Source: Gari tellinella
Lineage: Eukaryota; Mollusca; Bivalvia; Cardiida; Psammobiidae
Assembly (NCBI GenBank): GCA_922989275.2
Contig: OV277866.1
Span: 79,458,328 to 79,522,327 of the forward strand
Length of the DNA stretch: 64,000 nucleotides
Direction of reading: 5' to 3'
Below the pieces are notes generated by a model. That model was not told where the DNA came from. It ran no database searches and saw only the letters and a list, made by a program, of their open reading frames with translations. Shown here piece by piece: positions 1 through 11,640 of this stretch (position 1 is the first letter of the stretch; every line of letters starts with the position of its first letter). The translations under genes were made by a program, and so were the position numbers.

Positions 1-119
1 ATCTATTTGATTTGTGTAAGAAAACAAACAGAAGAGTTCGGAAAATAAACGATGCAAAACGTACTTGTGCAATACAGGGAATATAACACTGTTCTGATAC
101 GATAATTTTGTTTGAACAT

Positions 120-465
120 CAGGGCTGCCATAAGTTGACGTGAAAAATCCTAAGATTTCCAAATTTACATTTTTCAAATGCGATTTTACGAAATCGTACC
201 TTTACCCCATAGCCTGTTTCTAATTTTGATGACATGCGACTACTTAAAGCAGGCTGTAAGTAAAGCAGAATGCGCCTTTATGCGCATTCTGCTTTATTTT
301 CAGCCTGCTTTAAGCTACCATGTACTGGAGAAAAAATCCGAAGATTTAGGAAAAATCCGGAGAAATGGCAGCCCTGGAACATGTTACACTGCTCCACTCG
401 CATGACGTCATCTGCATTTTCTTCTGTGGAGGAATACATCAAATGCTCTATCAGAGAAAGGGTTT
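120..465. mobile_element. Composite MITE: CAGGGCTGCCAT ends with AAAGCAGAATG hairpin
   Basis: Inverted ends CAGGGCTGCCAT at 120 and ATGGCAGCCCTG at 366-376 enclose a hairpin at 244-314 (AAAGCAGAATGCGCC/GCGCATTCTGCTTT). TTAA-family arm sequence (TACCCCATAGCCTGTTTCT left, TTTTCTTCTGTGGAGGAATA right to about 465) is also present, so this is a mosaic of two families. Confidence 0.6.
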
Positions 466-632
466 AGCAGGGAAATAGTATTTCCCCATCTGTAAGTTGA
501 TAAGATACCCTGGTACCCCTGACATTAGACGAGACCCAAAATGGCGTTAAAAGTTAAAAATCTATATGGATGTCTGGCGCTTATAGAATCTACAGACGCG
601 CATTGCATATCAGAAACAGTAAATGTTATTGA

Positions 633-712
633 GCTCAAACATGGGAGTCGAACCCATGAAGATACACAGTTGACAAAAAGGTCATACACTCTAACCCTCC
701 ACCGGGACATTC
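633..712 (-). repeat. tRNA-like / SINE head
   Basis: On the minus strand GTCCCGGTGGAGGGTTAGAG and, 40 bases later, a perfect B box GGTTCGACTCC in a CATGGGTTCGACTCCCATG arm. The A box is weak and the acceptor stem is not convincing. Confidence 0.4.
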
Positions 713-1143
713 TTTTTAAAAATTAATCACAGGTATCGCTTTAACTCCTAACATAATATCAACATAATTAGTGTCGTTTTCCTTTTGATGTGTAGCCTGC
801 ATTTGTGTGTTGCTTTCTATCAAATATAGAGCAAAAACATTGGATGGCGGAAAAATATCTGTCACACGAATGCAAAACTGTTTTGATCCTTAACAGACAT
901 GGATCAGGATCAAATATATTTGCAAAAAATTGTCCATCATACGTGGGATGAGAAAGTGAAAAAACGTTGCAGATGCCAGCAAAGTAGTCAACGCAAGCGT
1001 TTTAAAAGATTTTGAGCTAACCATCACGAAGTTACTGTGGTGAAGTATAGAGTTTCAGTTTACAATGTACTGTAATTATATATCTAAAAATCTTTTGAAA
1101 TTAATTTCTGTCACCCGTATATCATATGATAATGACCTGATAC

Positions 1144-1375
1144 AGTGAATAAAGCGTTAAATTCTTTCCCGTTTAAACGCAAACGAAACGCAAACGCATT
1201 GTAATAAAACAGAGATTTTGACAACTTTTTGTCAATTCTATATGTTCATTTTAATCTGAATGGCAAACAGTTTGAAGCCTGATCAGACGCCATGTTACCC
1301 GGCGTCTGATCTGGCTCCAAACTGTTTGCAATTGGAATAACAGATTTAACGCGTTTATTGGGAGAGAATAACGTG
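1144..1375. mobile_element. MITE of the CAGTGGAGAATCTG family, old copy
   Basis: The arms TTTCCCGTTTAAACGCAAACG and ACGCGTTTATTGGGAGAGA surround a 65 bp palindrome at 1264-1328 (CAAACAGTTT...AAACTGTTTG with GATCAGACGCC). The outermost CAGTGGAG ends are eroded. Confidence 0.6.
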
Positions 1376-1402
1376 TCAGACAAGTGAACCTTCAGCTCAA
1401 CA

Positions 1403-1650
1403 ATTAACCCCTTCACTCTCAATGACGGCATACAGCGCATTTGCAAACAGTTTTGATCTTGATCAGACGCCTCACGCGGCGTCTGACCAGGATCAAAACT
1501 GTTTGCCACTTGTTTTAAAATTACGTAAGTTATTCTGCCTTAAGTCTAACTTTGAAATGATATTGCAGACAACAAAGTTGAAGCAGACGACAATATGGTG
1601 GTGAAAGGGTAATAATAACCTTACGATTAATTTAATCAAGAAAAAGGTTA
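1403..1650. mobile_element. TTAACCCCTTCACTC MITE with CAAACAGTTT palindrome
   Basis: It starts TTAACCCCTTCACTCTCAATG and ends AAAAAGGTTAA. A palindrome at 1444-1506 is followed by the family words GATATTGCAGACAACAAAG and GCAGACGACAAT. Related copies lie at 4204-4451, 6040-6260 and 30474-30690. Confidence 0.65.
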
Positions 1651-1703
1651 AATCTGACACATGGCAGTTACCCAACCATTGCTATTTCAGATTATTTTTT
1701 GTA

Positions 1704-1912
1704 TTTAAGGTTTATGATCCCATATGAGATCGGAAAAAACGGTACTCTACGAGCAGCGATCGGACATTCTCTTCAACTGTTGAACCGTTCCTAACTACGC
1801 TTAGCATGTTCCGGAACGGATCGACAGTTGACGAGAATTGTCGATCGTTCTCCATAAAGTTTCCGATATTGACCGACATTTAACCGATCTCATTAGGGGT
1901 CATAAACCTTAA
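1704..1912. mobile_element. MITE with TTAAGGTTTATGATCCC ends
   Basis: Inverted ends TTAAGGTTTATGATCCCATA and GGGGTCATAAACCTTAA with GAGATCGG/CCGATCTC inside. The centre has partial inverted repeats (CGATCGGACATTCTC, GATCGTTCTCC). Confidence 0.65.
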
Positions 1913-2150
1913 CAACATGTTTGTCGTCTGCGTTTGATTAAAATATAAATTGTGTCTGTTTGTCTGCTCTGTGGTTTATTTTTGAAGATACATGTACACC
2001 AATATACAGGTACAAATATTTCTGTCAAACAGTTTGAACCATGACCAGACATCGAGTTATTACCGTTGACGGCTGATCGGGATACAACTGTTAATATTGC
2101 GGTCAAGTCGTTTTTGACAATATAGTGCTTTTAAGAAACATGCCGTTTTG

Positions 2151-2399
2151 CAGTGGAGAAAACATTATTTTTTCCAGTTTAAACGCAAACGAAACGCAAA
2201 CCCAAATGTTATAAAATGGAGAAAATTACATTTTTTGACCATTTTGACTATTTATAATTATCTGAGTGACATACAGTTTGTAGCCTGATCAGACGTCGGG
2301 TTACCAGGCGTCTGATCTGGCTCCAAAATGTTTGGCATTGAAACAATAGTTTTAGCGTAAACGCGTTTATTTGGAAAGAATAAGGTTTTCTCCACTGTA
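2151..2399. mobile_element. CAGTGGAG-family MITE
   Basis: Ends CAGTGGAGAAAAC and GTTTTCTCCACTG. Arms TTTCCAGTTTAAACGCAAACG and GTAAACGCGTTTATTTGGA. Degenerate palindrome at 2268-2337. Confidence 0.75.
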
Positions 2400-2837
2400 T
2401 CAAGGTCATTTTTGGACATTGGTTCTTGTGCAATCAAAGGGTTATATTCAGGGTATAAAATACTTGTTTTACCCATTGAAGCCTATCGTCCCCCAAAATT
2501 AGACATTAGCAAACAGTGAAGACCCTGTTGAGATGCCACATTGCGGCGTCTTTTTAGGGTCTACACCATTTGCTGCTTCATATAAAGTGATATGTTGTAT
2601 GGACAGGCACGATCATTTGTGTATCTATAACTAACATTTATAGCAAGCACACGGGGGGAGTTCGTTGCATTATAATGAAATAATCGGGTTAAATAGTGTA
2701 TATATATAGACTATACCATCAGTAAAAGCTAAGTCTTCTTGCAAACAACAATTGCAAGCATAGAAAGGGCATTTGAATACATCTATTTGAATAGTTCAAG
2801 TTTTTTAATATTTGATCTACGCATTATTATTGTACCT

Positions 2838-3035
2838 TAAACCTTATCCTGTGATGATATCGTCTGCTTCGAAATGGTAGTCTGTTAAATTTAGATTAAT
2901 ACATTTTTAAGTACATTTGTAAATATATACATATATACCTAAAGACGAGTGTCAAACAGTTAAAATTCAGATCTGGATCTAAACTGTTTGCAAAACTCAG
3001 TAAGATCGCTATCAGCAGGCAAAGAGCTAAGAGCA
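2838..3035. mobile_element. Old TTAA-type element, ATATCGTCTGCTTCGAAAT subfamily
   Basis: It shares CCTTATCCTGTGATGATATC and GTAAATATATA..CCTAAAGACGAGTGTC with the intact 206 bp copy at 58327-58532. The central palindrome is shortened to AACAG...CTGTTTG. Confidence 0.5.
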
Positions 3036-3757
3036 TTGACCTAGTTATATTTGTTCCGTTTGGCCTTTGTCGCCAGGAGCCAACAGACTACTGTACACTC
3101 GAAGTATTTACATTCCCCATACGGTTTGTATCAAGGTCAGACGCCGGGTCACTAGGTTACTGATCAGGTAGCTCCGATCGTACACTAGTACTAGTACTAC
3201 GTATCTGTACCCCAGACACCTTCCTGATCTGTCGTAGTTCTAGGGCTTGTCATAGGGAATTTTACCTGTTTATCAAACTGAGATTATCCCCTCTGCCAAG
3301 AACAAAACAGAAGGCAGTATGATGGTTTTGCTCCTATGCGCTGCTTGGCAATGGTATGATTGATATTCATGAACTTATCAACGTCTTATCACCGCCTCAT
3401 CATGACCAATTTTGTGTCGCAAAACCACAACTCATTCATCCTTAAGTAACTGTTATATAACAGTCACTTAGATTTTAGTGTAGAGTTAAACTACATGTAT
3501 ATATACGTTACCGCATCTACTGATCCAGATGCAAACTGTTTTACAAACATATCGACGTTTCTTACAGTCACAATGTCAAAACAAAATCGAGTTGAGAATA
3601 TGCATGCAACCTCTTTACACAGATAGTGTTATGATAACCCGGCGTCTGATCAGGTTCCAAACTGTTTGCCACGCAGATAGAAATTAATCGTCAGAAATTT
3701 CAAACAAATGTTATTTTCAGCATTGTATTACATTACTTTTGCGTTTCGAAGGCGTAC

Positions 3758-3995
3758 AGTGAAGAAAACGTTATTCTTGCCAAATAATCGCGTTTACGCG
3801 AAAACCATTATTTCAACTATTGTAAACAGTTTGAAACCAGATCAGACGCCGGGTAACCCGGCGTCTGATCAGGCTCCAAACCGTGTTTGCCACTGTTTGC
3901 CACCAGGATAAAAATGATTTGCCAGAATTGACAACAACTTGTTATTTTCTACATTATATTGTAATGCGTTTGCCTTTCGTTTCGTTTCTCCACTG
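3758..3995. mobile_element. CAGTGGAG-family MITE, degenerate
   Basis: Ends CAGTGAAGAAAACGTTATTC and TTTCTCCACTG. Palindrome at 3828-3892 has a perfect core AGACGCCGGGTAACCCGGCG. A half palindrome of the same kind lies just to the left at 3637-3672. Confidence 0.65.
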
Positions 3996-4203
3996 TCTTT
4001 CCACCGTGACCTGGGAAAAGATTTATAGAAGACGCATTGCTTTGCAGATCTCAATCTTAAAAATTGAGGTGCATGTCATTTCCATTAAATTTCAACTCTT
4101 TTTTTTATTACTGTAGTCAGTCCATTTGATGCAATAAAATTTCTATCATGCACTTTAATGTTCTTTCCTCGCTTTTGTCATCCTAATTTATTACCTTCTG
4201 TAC

Positions 4204-4451
4204 GTTAACTTTCACTCTTAATGACGCCTAAAAGCGCGTTTGCAAACAGTTTGGACCCTGATCACACGCCGCGTAACGCGGCGTCTGATCAGGACCCAAA
4301 CTGTTTGATACTTGTTTTGAAATTTCTTCAGTCTAACTGCCTTATTTTTTAGCTTTGAAACGACATTGCAGACAACAACATTGAAGCAGACGACAATGAA
4401 ACGGTGAAGGGGTAAACATCTCCCGAATAATTTGATCATGAACGGGTTAAC
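4204..4451. mobile_element. TTAA...TTAA MITE with CAAACAGTTT palindrome
   Basis: From TTAACTTTCACTCTTAATG to ACGGGTTAA. The palindrome at 4243-4307 is perfect except for one pair (GACCCTGATCACACGCCGCG). It contains TGCAGACAACAACATTGAAG as in the copy at 1403. Confidence 0.7.
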
Positions 4452-4469
4452 TGACAAACTGGTCGTCTT

Positions 4470-4840
4470 TGCAAACAATTTGGGTTCAGATGAGACGCAC
4501 AGCAACTCGGCTTCTCATCGGGATCAAAACTGTTTGAAACTATGGTCCTATTCTTGAAAATAAGGTTTTAGTAAATAATAATTTTATAACAATAGCAGAC
4601 GTCAATTGTTGCAGACGTACAAACTAGTTATCATTCAAAGTGTTGATAATATCACCCTTTCAGTCATTGTCATACATACATGGTGTTCATTTCAATGACG
4701 TCATGCTTTTGTTCAGCCAATCATTTCAACTCTTATACTGCAAAATGTCATTTGACTCGAATTTGCAAACAGTTTGGATACTGATCAGACGACACTTTAC
4801 TCGGCGTCTTAGCAAAACATATCCAAAACTGTTTGATACT
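4470..4840. repeat. Two decayed CAAACAGTTT palindromes
   Basis: Degenerate palindromes at 4474-4540 and 4764-4835, separated by arm-like sequence (AGCAGACGTCAATTGTTGCA). Probably remnants of two TTAA-type MITEs. Confidence 0.45.
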
Positions 4841-5398
4841 CTTATTTGCATTTATTTGGCCTTAAAGAGAAAAAACTCCTATTTAGAAAAAAAAACCCTG
4901 CAAATTACAGTCTTATTGCAAGTGGTACCGTGGCTGGATGTAAATTAAAAATGTTTCTCGTTTGGGTAGATATGTTTAACTATTGTACTCGCCGGAAACG
5001 TTTTAAATATAACCAACGATATAGCAGAATCACGTAATGTTACCTCTATTATTGTCATGTCACTGTTTTGTTAATATCTGGGGAGCTGGCATAAGATAAT
5101 GTTGTAAAAATCTGTAGCCCAATCCCCTACATGTTTATTATATGCAATAAATATATTTAAACTAAACTAGCAGAATCACGCGGTTTATCGAGAGCATCTT
5201 TACTAGTATTGTAAAAGTATACCTTCAACTCGTTTAGTTCACTTAAAAATCCATTTTGTAATCAGACTTTTTAAAGATATTTTAAATGACAGCCAAATGA
5301 AATAATAATATTTGAGTATTCTTGTAGGCCCTACCGATCTTGGAAATGTTTAAAAACAGATTAAAACGCGCAACAAATTAAAAGTAAAATAAAAACTG

Positions 5399-5732
5399 TA
5401 CAGTGCTCCCTCCATACAACGGCCCTCCCAATAACGACTCCCTCCTTACAACGACCCATGCCAGAGTTCCATGAACTGGATTATTGTCTAACACTTAATA
5501 ACTACTGCAATATTGTCTGCTTAAATTTGTCGACTGCTGTTTTTTCTCTAAGTTACATATAAGTTGACATTTTGATAGAATAAATATAATGACGAGAGGC
5601 AAAAAGCTTGAATCCAGATCTCGCTCGTCTGATCTGGATTCAAGCTGTTTGCAAATATAAATCAAGTCTTAATTTTCCCTCCCTATAACGACTCCCTCCG
5701 ATCAACACATACAATCTGTGTCTCTCATTGCA
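5399..5732. mobile_element. TACAGTGCTCCCTCC MITE
   Basis: It starts TACAGTGCTCCCTCCATACA and has CCCTCCCTATAACGACTCC on the right. A palindrome with GCTTGAATCCAGAT/ATCTGGATTCAAGC lies at about 5600-5652. Best copy of the family is at 28746-29117. Confidence 0.65.
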
Positions 5733-5965
5733 TGGTGCCGTTTAAAAGAGTGTTAAATATCTCTTGTTACAGTAAAGTCAGTTACTCATTGTAATCTTCA
5801 TTGTATGGCCTTTTAGCTCGGTCAAATGTTATATTCATTTTTGACATGTCAGTCATATAACGTAATAGGACGATTTTCAAAGACTAAAATAACGTATTCC
5901 TTGACCTCTGCATCATTTATGGCTGACAGGACAATAAATTTGGACAATACATGTATGGCAATTAA

Positions 5966-6045
5966 CAGTTTTGGATCGATTGAGACTCGAACCCGGAACC
6001 TTTAGGATGCTAATCACTCGCACCACCCGCTGACTTCTTTTCACG
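5966..6045 (-). repeat. tRNA-like / SINE head
   Basis: On the minus strand GTGGTGCGAGTGATTAGCA is followed by CCGGGTTCGAGTCTCAATCG, a B box with one mismatch. It lies next to a TTAA-type MITE. Confidence 0.35.
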
Positions 6046-6260
6046 TGTTCCATCACTGCCTTACCCCGAGTACACTTGTTATTTGCAAACAGTTTGGATC
6101 CTAGTAAGACGCCGCGTAACGCGGCGTCTGACCAGGATCCAAACTGTTTGACACTCATTTCAATATTTCTTAAGTCAAAATGTTTAAAGTTTAAATTTAG
6201 AAATGAAAGCAGACGACAATTGTTTAACATTGATGACGTTATGGCATTGAAGGGGCTTAA
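6040..6260. mobile_element. TTTCACTGC-type MITE with perfect palindrome core
   Basis: Palindrome 6083-6150 (CAAACAGTTTGGATCC, core GACGCCGCGTAACGCGGCGTC), then GAAAGCAGACGACAATTG. A partial inverted relative lies at 9790-9925. Confidence 0.6.
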
Positions 6261-6627
6261 GTGTAGTTTTTGACATCCTTATCCTCTACTAATATTTTAG
6301 TGAAAATAACGCAAACAAGACAGACAATTTATGACTGGAGTCCTGTTTCAATTAACGAGGTATTTGACATCATCTACCCATGATTTATGTTTTCCATTTA
6401 TGCATCTTTAATATTTATTTTTTTGCATATATTCATCTTTTTTGCTAAGGGCAAATTGCTTGGATCCAGATCAGACGACGAGTAAGCCGGCCAAATTGTC
6501 TGACACTTGGGTTTTTTTGTTGTTTTTTCTTTGTTATTTCTATACATGTAGTTTAAAACGTAAATGCGGATCATCAATTTGAATAATGGAGATGGCATGA
6601 TTGAAGCGAGTGATATTACAGGAGTCA

Positions 6628-6848
6628 GGGGCCCGTTTCATAAAAGTTCGTACAACAAAATCGGTCGTAAGTCAAAATTTTAAAATACATTTTACATCTG
6701 ATTTCTCTATCTAATCCTGCCTTGTCAAGACGATTCCAAAGAGATGTCACAATACAGGATTAGATGGAGAAATAAACAATATAAATTGAGATTTTTATAA
6801 TCTGACTTACGACAACATTTGCCGTACGAAGTTTTATGAAACGGGCCC
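6628..6848. mobile_element. MITE with GGGCCCGTTTCATAAA ends
   Basis: Inverted ends GGGGCCCGTTTCATAAAAGT and TTTTATGAAACGGGCCC. Inner arms CTATCTAATCCTGCCTTGTC and ACAGGATTAGATGGAG. The centre has AGACGATTCCAAAGAGATGTCAC, half of a hairpin shared with another family. Confidence 0.75.
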
Positions 6849-6970
6849 GGAGGGTAAGGGTTGCTGCGACCTACGTCAGACATGTTTCGAATACCAAAGT
6901 CAACTGACAATCACGTTCCCAACAATTGATATCTGGCCTGACCTATTTTAATTTGGTTCCAAATATTATC

Positions 6971-7189
6971 GGTGGATTCGTGGTCTATCGGTAAAGTGTT
7001 GGCCTAGTAGCACAGGGGCCGCTGGTTCAAGTCCCGGCTCCATCAAATAACTGTTATAATGATACTTAGGACGATACCTTGAAAACCAAGTTCCCTTGTA
7101 ACAGTGCTATACACTGGGGGTGTAAGAGAACCATTGGTTTCTCCAGCAGAAGGATCCATCAGCTGTGTCATTGCATATCTCCCTAGAAT
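6971..7189 (+). mobile_element. tRNA-derived SINE-like sequence
   Basis: The first 74 bases resemble a tRNA: A box TGGTCTATCGG, B box GGTTCAAGTCC, and acceptor arms GGTGGA/TCCATC that pair. The anticodon arm does not fold well and there is a non-tRNA body afterwards, so a SINE or pseudogene is more likely than a working tRNA gene. Confidence 0.5.
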
Positions 7190-7483
7190 TACAGTAAAAC
7201 CTCTCTTTTACGACCACTTATATAAATTGTGTTAATTATAAGGGGTTAAGAGCAGGCAACTGCTTAAAGCAAGGTGACGGTAAAGCCCCTCTATTACGAC
7301 AACTAAATTGTGATGATCAGTAGGGGTTAAGAACCAGTGACTGCTTAAAGCAAGGTGACAGAAAAACAGAAAGCTCCTTTGGAGCTTTCTGTTTTACTGT
7401 CACCTTGTTTTAAGCTGTCACTTGTCTTTTATGCAATCAATTAGCCTTTGTTTTAGTGGTTGTAATAGAGGGGCGTTACTGTA
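7190..7483. mobile_element. TA-CAGTAAAACC...GGGCGTTACTG-TA MITE with long hairpin
   Basis: Ends TACAGTAAAACCTCTCTTTT and TAATAGAGGGGCGTTACTGTA. Inside, 7338-7422 is a long hairpin (GACTGCTTAAAGCAAGGTGA, loop region AGCTCCTTTGGAGCT). Mariner-like by its TA and CAGT ends. Confidence 0.7.
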
Positions 7484-7518
7484 CCCAAGTCTGCTAGGAG
7501 AGTCCCAACCGTAATAGG

Positions 7519-7560
7519 ATTCAAGATTCAAGATTCAAACATTTTATTAAGTAACGTAAA
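7519..7560 (-). mobile_element. Non-LTR retroelement 3' end with (TTGAATC)n tail
   Basis: On the minus strand AATAAAATGTTTGAATCTTG followed by further TTGAATC repeats is a typical CR1/RTE-like 3' terminus. The element body is not recognisable further right. Confidence 0.4.
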
Positions 7561-7739
7561 CATTAACATGTTTCTTGTTACATGATACAATGGATTGTTA
7601 ATATAGTATACATGACAATTTCCTTGTATAGACTCTGTTGTCCATCTTATCCATATCTGGATATAAAATACCAATATAACTCGGAATTCTTTTTAATACC
7701 TGAGGTTGGACGTATCCGAACCACATACAATCAAAAGTT

Positions 7740-9140
7740 TGTACAGTATTACCCCTCAACAGCAACCGTCATTTTCGGATGGTATATAATCTCAGAATCA
7801 CATGACTTCCCACTGGGAAACAAAAGCAACACAGGAAGTTCCTACAGGAGCCCTCTGTATTACTTTCGTACAACAGTGAACCGCCACCTATTCCACTACG
7901 CTAGTGTTGCCTGGTCTCTCAAGAGGGACAATAAAGTAATATGAAAAGATACTGTAAGGCATGAAACCTAATACTCTAATATGTAAACAACAACGGAATT
8001 GCAATTTTTTTACAGTAATACCCCCTTCACAGCGACCTATCTGAAGGATGAACTTAGGTATTTCAGACACCCGTGACTGTGCGCTGCAAGACAGAAGCAA
8101 TCCAGAATACTCATATATACTGGAGCCCTCTGCATTACACTTGTCCTACACTAGAGTTATGTGCTATTTAGAAAAGCATGTGGATGGTCACTGCAAGACA
8201 AACGTAGCAAAGAAAGTTCGTACATGAGCTCGCTGGCCTAAGCTCGTCCAGCAGTACACCTCTACCAGGCTCTAATGAGATATGGGTTCATTGCCGCTCA
8301 AGGGGGATAACACTGTAATATGATAGGATAATATTTGCATAAAACTTAGTGCACTTAATCAGGAACAGAAATGTAGTTGTTGTACTGTAGTACTACCCCT
8401 CAACAGCGACCCATTAAGCATGGTGAATAGTGATCTTAGAAACAAGTGGGTGTCCAATGCAAGACAAGGGTAATACAAAAAGATCCTACAGGAGCTTTCT
8501 GCAATACTCTCATCATGCAGTAAACGACGATCTTCCTCGATTAAGGCATGCTTTAGTGTCGCTTGAGAGGAATAATACCGTATTATTGTTATGATAATAT
8601 AATACATGAAACATAGTGCTCTTCAACACAACTGAAATATAATTTGTATACAGTGATACTCCTCAACAGCGACTCCAGCGACCTGTGTTAGGAGTTTGAA
8701 AACCCACAGCAGCTTATGCAAGACAAGAGCAATACAGAAAGTTCCAACCGGAAATTTCTGCACTACTTTCGTCCTCCAGTACACCACCGCCTAATTCAAA
8801 AGATGCAAGGGTTTTGAGTCGCTCGAGAGGAATAACACTGTAGTTTTAATAATAACATGGAATGTAATGCTAACTCATTGCTCTTAAACAAGAACAGATA
8901 TATAGATATTGTACAGTACTACCCCTCAACAGCGACTGCCATTCAGGGAATAGTTTATGCTCTTAAACAAGAACTTAAGTAAAAATGTAATACAGTACTA
9001 CCCCTCAACAGCGACCCGTCTTTCCTGGTAAGTTGTGGACTTCATAAACGCGAGTTACCACTGCAGGTGGAGAGAAAACAGAAAGTTCCTACAGGAGCTT
9101 TCTGCATGACTCTCAACCTACGGTATTACCTACGTAATAG
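7740..9140 (+). repeat. Tandem array of about 265 bp units (ACCCCTCAACAGCGACC)
   Basis: The word CCTCAACAGCGAC or a variant recurs near 7755, 8027, 8400, 8656, 8925 and 9004. Each unit also carries a hairpin-like TCCTACAGGAGCTTTCTGC and AGAGGAATAACACTGTA. Copies diverge by many substitutions and the spacing is irregular. No coding capacity. Confidence 0.75.
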
Positions 9141-9192
9141 GTTGGTGTTAACCTGAAGGGATGCTAATATCCTCTTTCTGTGGTTAAAATAC

Positions 9193-9394
9193 CAGAGCAG
9201 CCATTTCTTCGGAGTCAGTTTCCGAAATCTTTGGATATCTATCCTAGCAGATGGTAGCTTAAAGCAGACTGAAAGTAACAGAAGGTTTCATAACGCGCAT
9301 TCTGTTATACTTTGAACCTGCTTTAAGTAATCGCGCTTGAAAAACGGAAAATTTGGAAATCTTAGGATTTTTCAAGATCAACTTATGGCAGCCT
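9193..9394. mobile_element. Composite MITE with GCAGCCAT ends and decayed AAAGCAGA hairpin
   Basis: AGCAGCCATTTCTTCGGAG at left and ATGGCAGCCTTG at right frame a hairpin (TTAAAGCAGACTGAAAG...CTTTGAACCTGCTTTAA). Same composite type as 120-465 and 56406-56655. Confidence 0.55.
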
Positions 9395-9573
9395 TGAAAT
9401 ACATTAATACAGGAACCTCGTGGAATAAGATTTCTCAAATAACATTGAACGCGTTTATAAATGCTATAAAAAACTGACCTCTGCAAAACAGTGTTAAGCC
9501 AGATCAGACGCGGGATACCCTTGTGTCTTAACATGCTCCAAACATTGTGCCACTCAGATTAAAAAAGTCCTAA

Positions 9574-9600
9574 AGATTTAAAAAAAAAAAAAAAAAAAAT
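9574..9600 (+). repeat. Poly-A tract
   Basis: A run of about 20 A inside a degenerate CAGTGGAG-family remnant (palindrome remains at 9486-9555). Possibly simple-repeat expansion. Confidence 0.8.
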
Positions 9601-9925
9601 CCATACGCGTGTGCGTGTCGTTTGTGTTTAAACGATGAAGCAAAGCGTCTTAATTTGAATTTTCAGAGGTGATTGAGTTATATCGAACAACTTAGACATT
9701 ATCTTGCATCCCCCTCAATTTTCATCTACGTCAAATATGTCTACAAACTATTTTCAAATAAAGATATACGGTTATAATTAACCTTTCCGTGAAAATACGT
9801 CATCTGATTTAAACAATTATTTCTCAAATTTAAATTTAAGGTATTTTGACTTATGAAATATTGAAATGAGCGTCCGAGCAGGGTCCAAACTGTTTGCACA
9901 TAACCATTGTACTCGGGGTTAGGCA

Positions 9926-10330
9926 GTGAAGGGGTTTAGAAAGTTTCATTATGAATATAAAAAAACATGGATTTTTTTTCAGAGAATTCAATCCAATTCA
10001 GTATTGTTTGCAGATGCCATTCAAATAGTCCTTGATAAGGCAGTTGTAGTGAAACCATGTTTACCAAGCGGGTGTTCTCACTGTCACCTGCAGGTGGTAT
10101 ATTCATATGCTACAAATGGATATAAAGCCATTGGTTTACTTAAAGAGACTTAAATTGCAAAAAAACACAAAGCCAATTGGTTGCATTATCGTGGGTATGA
10201 CATTAGATAATTTGACTGGTATAAAAACATACCAAAGAAATGTCACTGAATCTTATTTTAAAATTCATTTTCTTCTAAACACAGCCCAATATTTCTCGTA
10301 CATTTTGACGGTTTCGTCTATCGCTGGAGA
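9926..10330. other. No recognisable feature
   Basis: AT-rich sequence with only short, unsupported reading frames and no repeat I recognise. Confidence 0.5.
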
Positions 10331-10800
10331 TATTTGCCCTGTCCGAACTCTATAGAATCTCTCGCCGCGAACCTGTCCTACGTTCTTTCGCTCGAACTCT
10401 ACAGAACCTATGGCCGCGAACCTCCCACCTCAAGGCGACCCACAGGTTCACGTGCCTTCAACATTGCATGGTTTTGCTACTCTCCTGGGGTCCGTTTCAT
10501 AAAACTTCGTACGAAAAATGTTGTAGTAAGTCAGATTATAAAAAGTTTCAGTTATTATTAATTTCTCCATCTAATCCTGCCATGTGACATCTCATTGGAA
10601 TCGTCTTGAAAAGACGATTCCAAAAAGATGTCACAAGACAGGATATGATAGAGAAATAAGAAATTAAATGTAGTTTGAAGTTTTGACTTACGATCGTTTT
10701 TGTCGTACGAGTCGAAACGGGCCCCTGGTCACTCTCCCTTTGGTCGCACTGAGATTAGAGGTTCGTTGCGAAAGGTGCTGTAGAGTTCGCGCTAACGCCT
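10330..10800. mobile_element. Inverted-repeat element interrupted by a GGGCCCGTTTCATAAA MITE
   Basis: CGAACTCTACAGAACCT...GCGAACCTC at 10395-10427 matches in reverse GAGGTTCGTTGCG...CTGTAGAGTTCG at 10760-10791. Between them a second copy of the family at 6628 (10492-10730; TCCGTTTCATAAAACTTCGT to GAAACGGGCCCC) is inserted, with a complete central hairpin GGAATCGTCTTGAAAAGACG. Confidence 0.6.
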
Positions 10801-11071
10801 ACATGACTGTACTATTGCAGTCACTTGTAGGATGATAAATGAGCGAAAAAATAGATATATGCCTCGGTGCATATCATTTAGTGATATTATCATATGTTCT
10901 TTCAATTATTAGTTTGGTTAATGGGTCTCGAAAAGAAGATATGTTTTTTATTACATAATATGACGAACATAACATTTCCATATCAATAAGGAAGAGCTTT
11001 CGGGACTATACACTTTTTTTTAATATCTGAGCTCATCTGCGCTCATGAATTATACTCGCCCACGCAGACTG

Positions 11072-11217
11072 TCTTAATCCTTATCCTGCGGTGATATCGT
11101 CTGCTTCGAAATTGTCGTCTGTAAAACTTCATACAGTAATAAGGTAAAGAAACCTAAAGACATGTTCCAAACAGTTTGGATCAAGATCAGACGCCGCGTT
11201 TAGAAAACAAAGGGTTA
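11072..11217. mobile_element. TTAATCC...GGGTTAA element, half palindrome lost
   Basis: It shares CCTTATCCTGCGGTGATATC and TCGTCTGCTTCGAAATTGTC with the 206 bp element at 58327. The palindrome stops after AGACGCCGCG, so the right half is deleted. Confidence 0.55.
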
Positions 11218-11219
11218 AC

Positions 11220-11640
11220 CCAATTCATGCTGAATTGTCGTCTGCACAGGGTTTCGGCGCATAGGCTATGTTACTACACCCCCCCCCCCTTCCCCACCTC
11301 CTGCTTCCCCCTCCCACCATAAAACTTTGGAAATTAGTCAAATTGCATCCATATGTTCAACAAACATCCTTTTTGTATCAAGTATGAAATACAACGATAC
11401 TTATATAATTTAAAGTAGCAAAAACAAAAGTTTTTCTAAAGTTCATTAAACTTCTAGAAATGTTCTTTTATGATGTGTGTTGAATGTATGGATGGATTTT
11501 AGAGTATTTTATGCACGTTTTGGGGTTGCAGATGAAAAACAGGGATGGGGTAGTGGCAAAGCTTACGGGCCGAATACCTATGGTCGCCTGCTGTAGATAT
11601 AAAATCAGTTTCTATGCTTTCTAAACTGATCAAAAGTTTA
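11220..11640. other. C-rich spacer, nothing recognised
   Basis: A C-rich tract (about 11277-11330, C11 followed by CTTCCCC repeats) then AT-rich DNA. No gene or element seen. Confidence 0.5.

Noticed and set aside
6971..7044. Functional tRNA gene
   Set aside because: A and B boxes and acceptor pairing are present, but the anticodon arm does not fold properly and SINE-like sequence follows.
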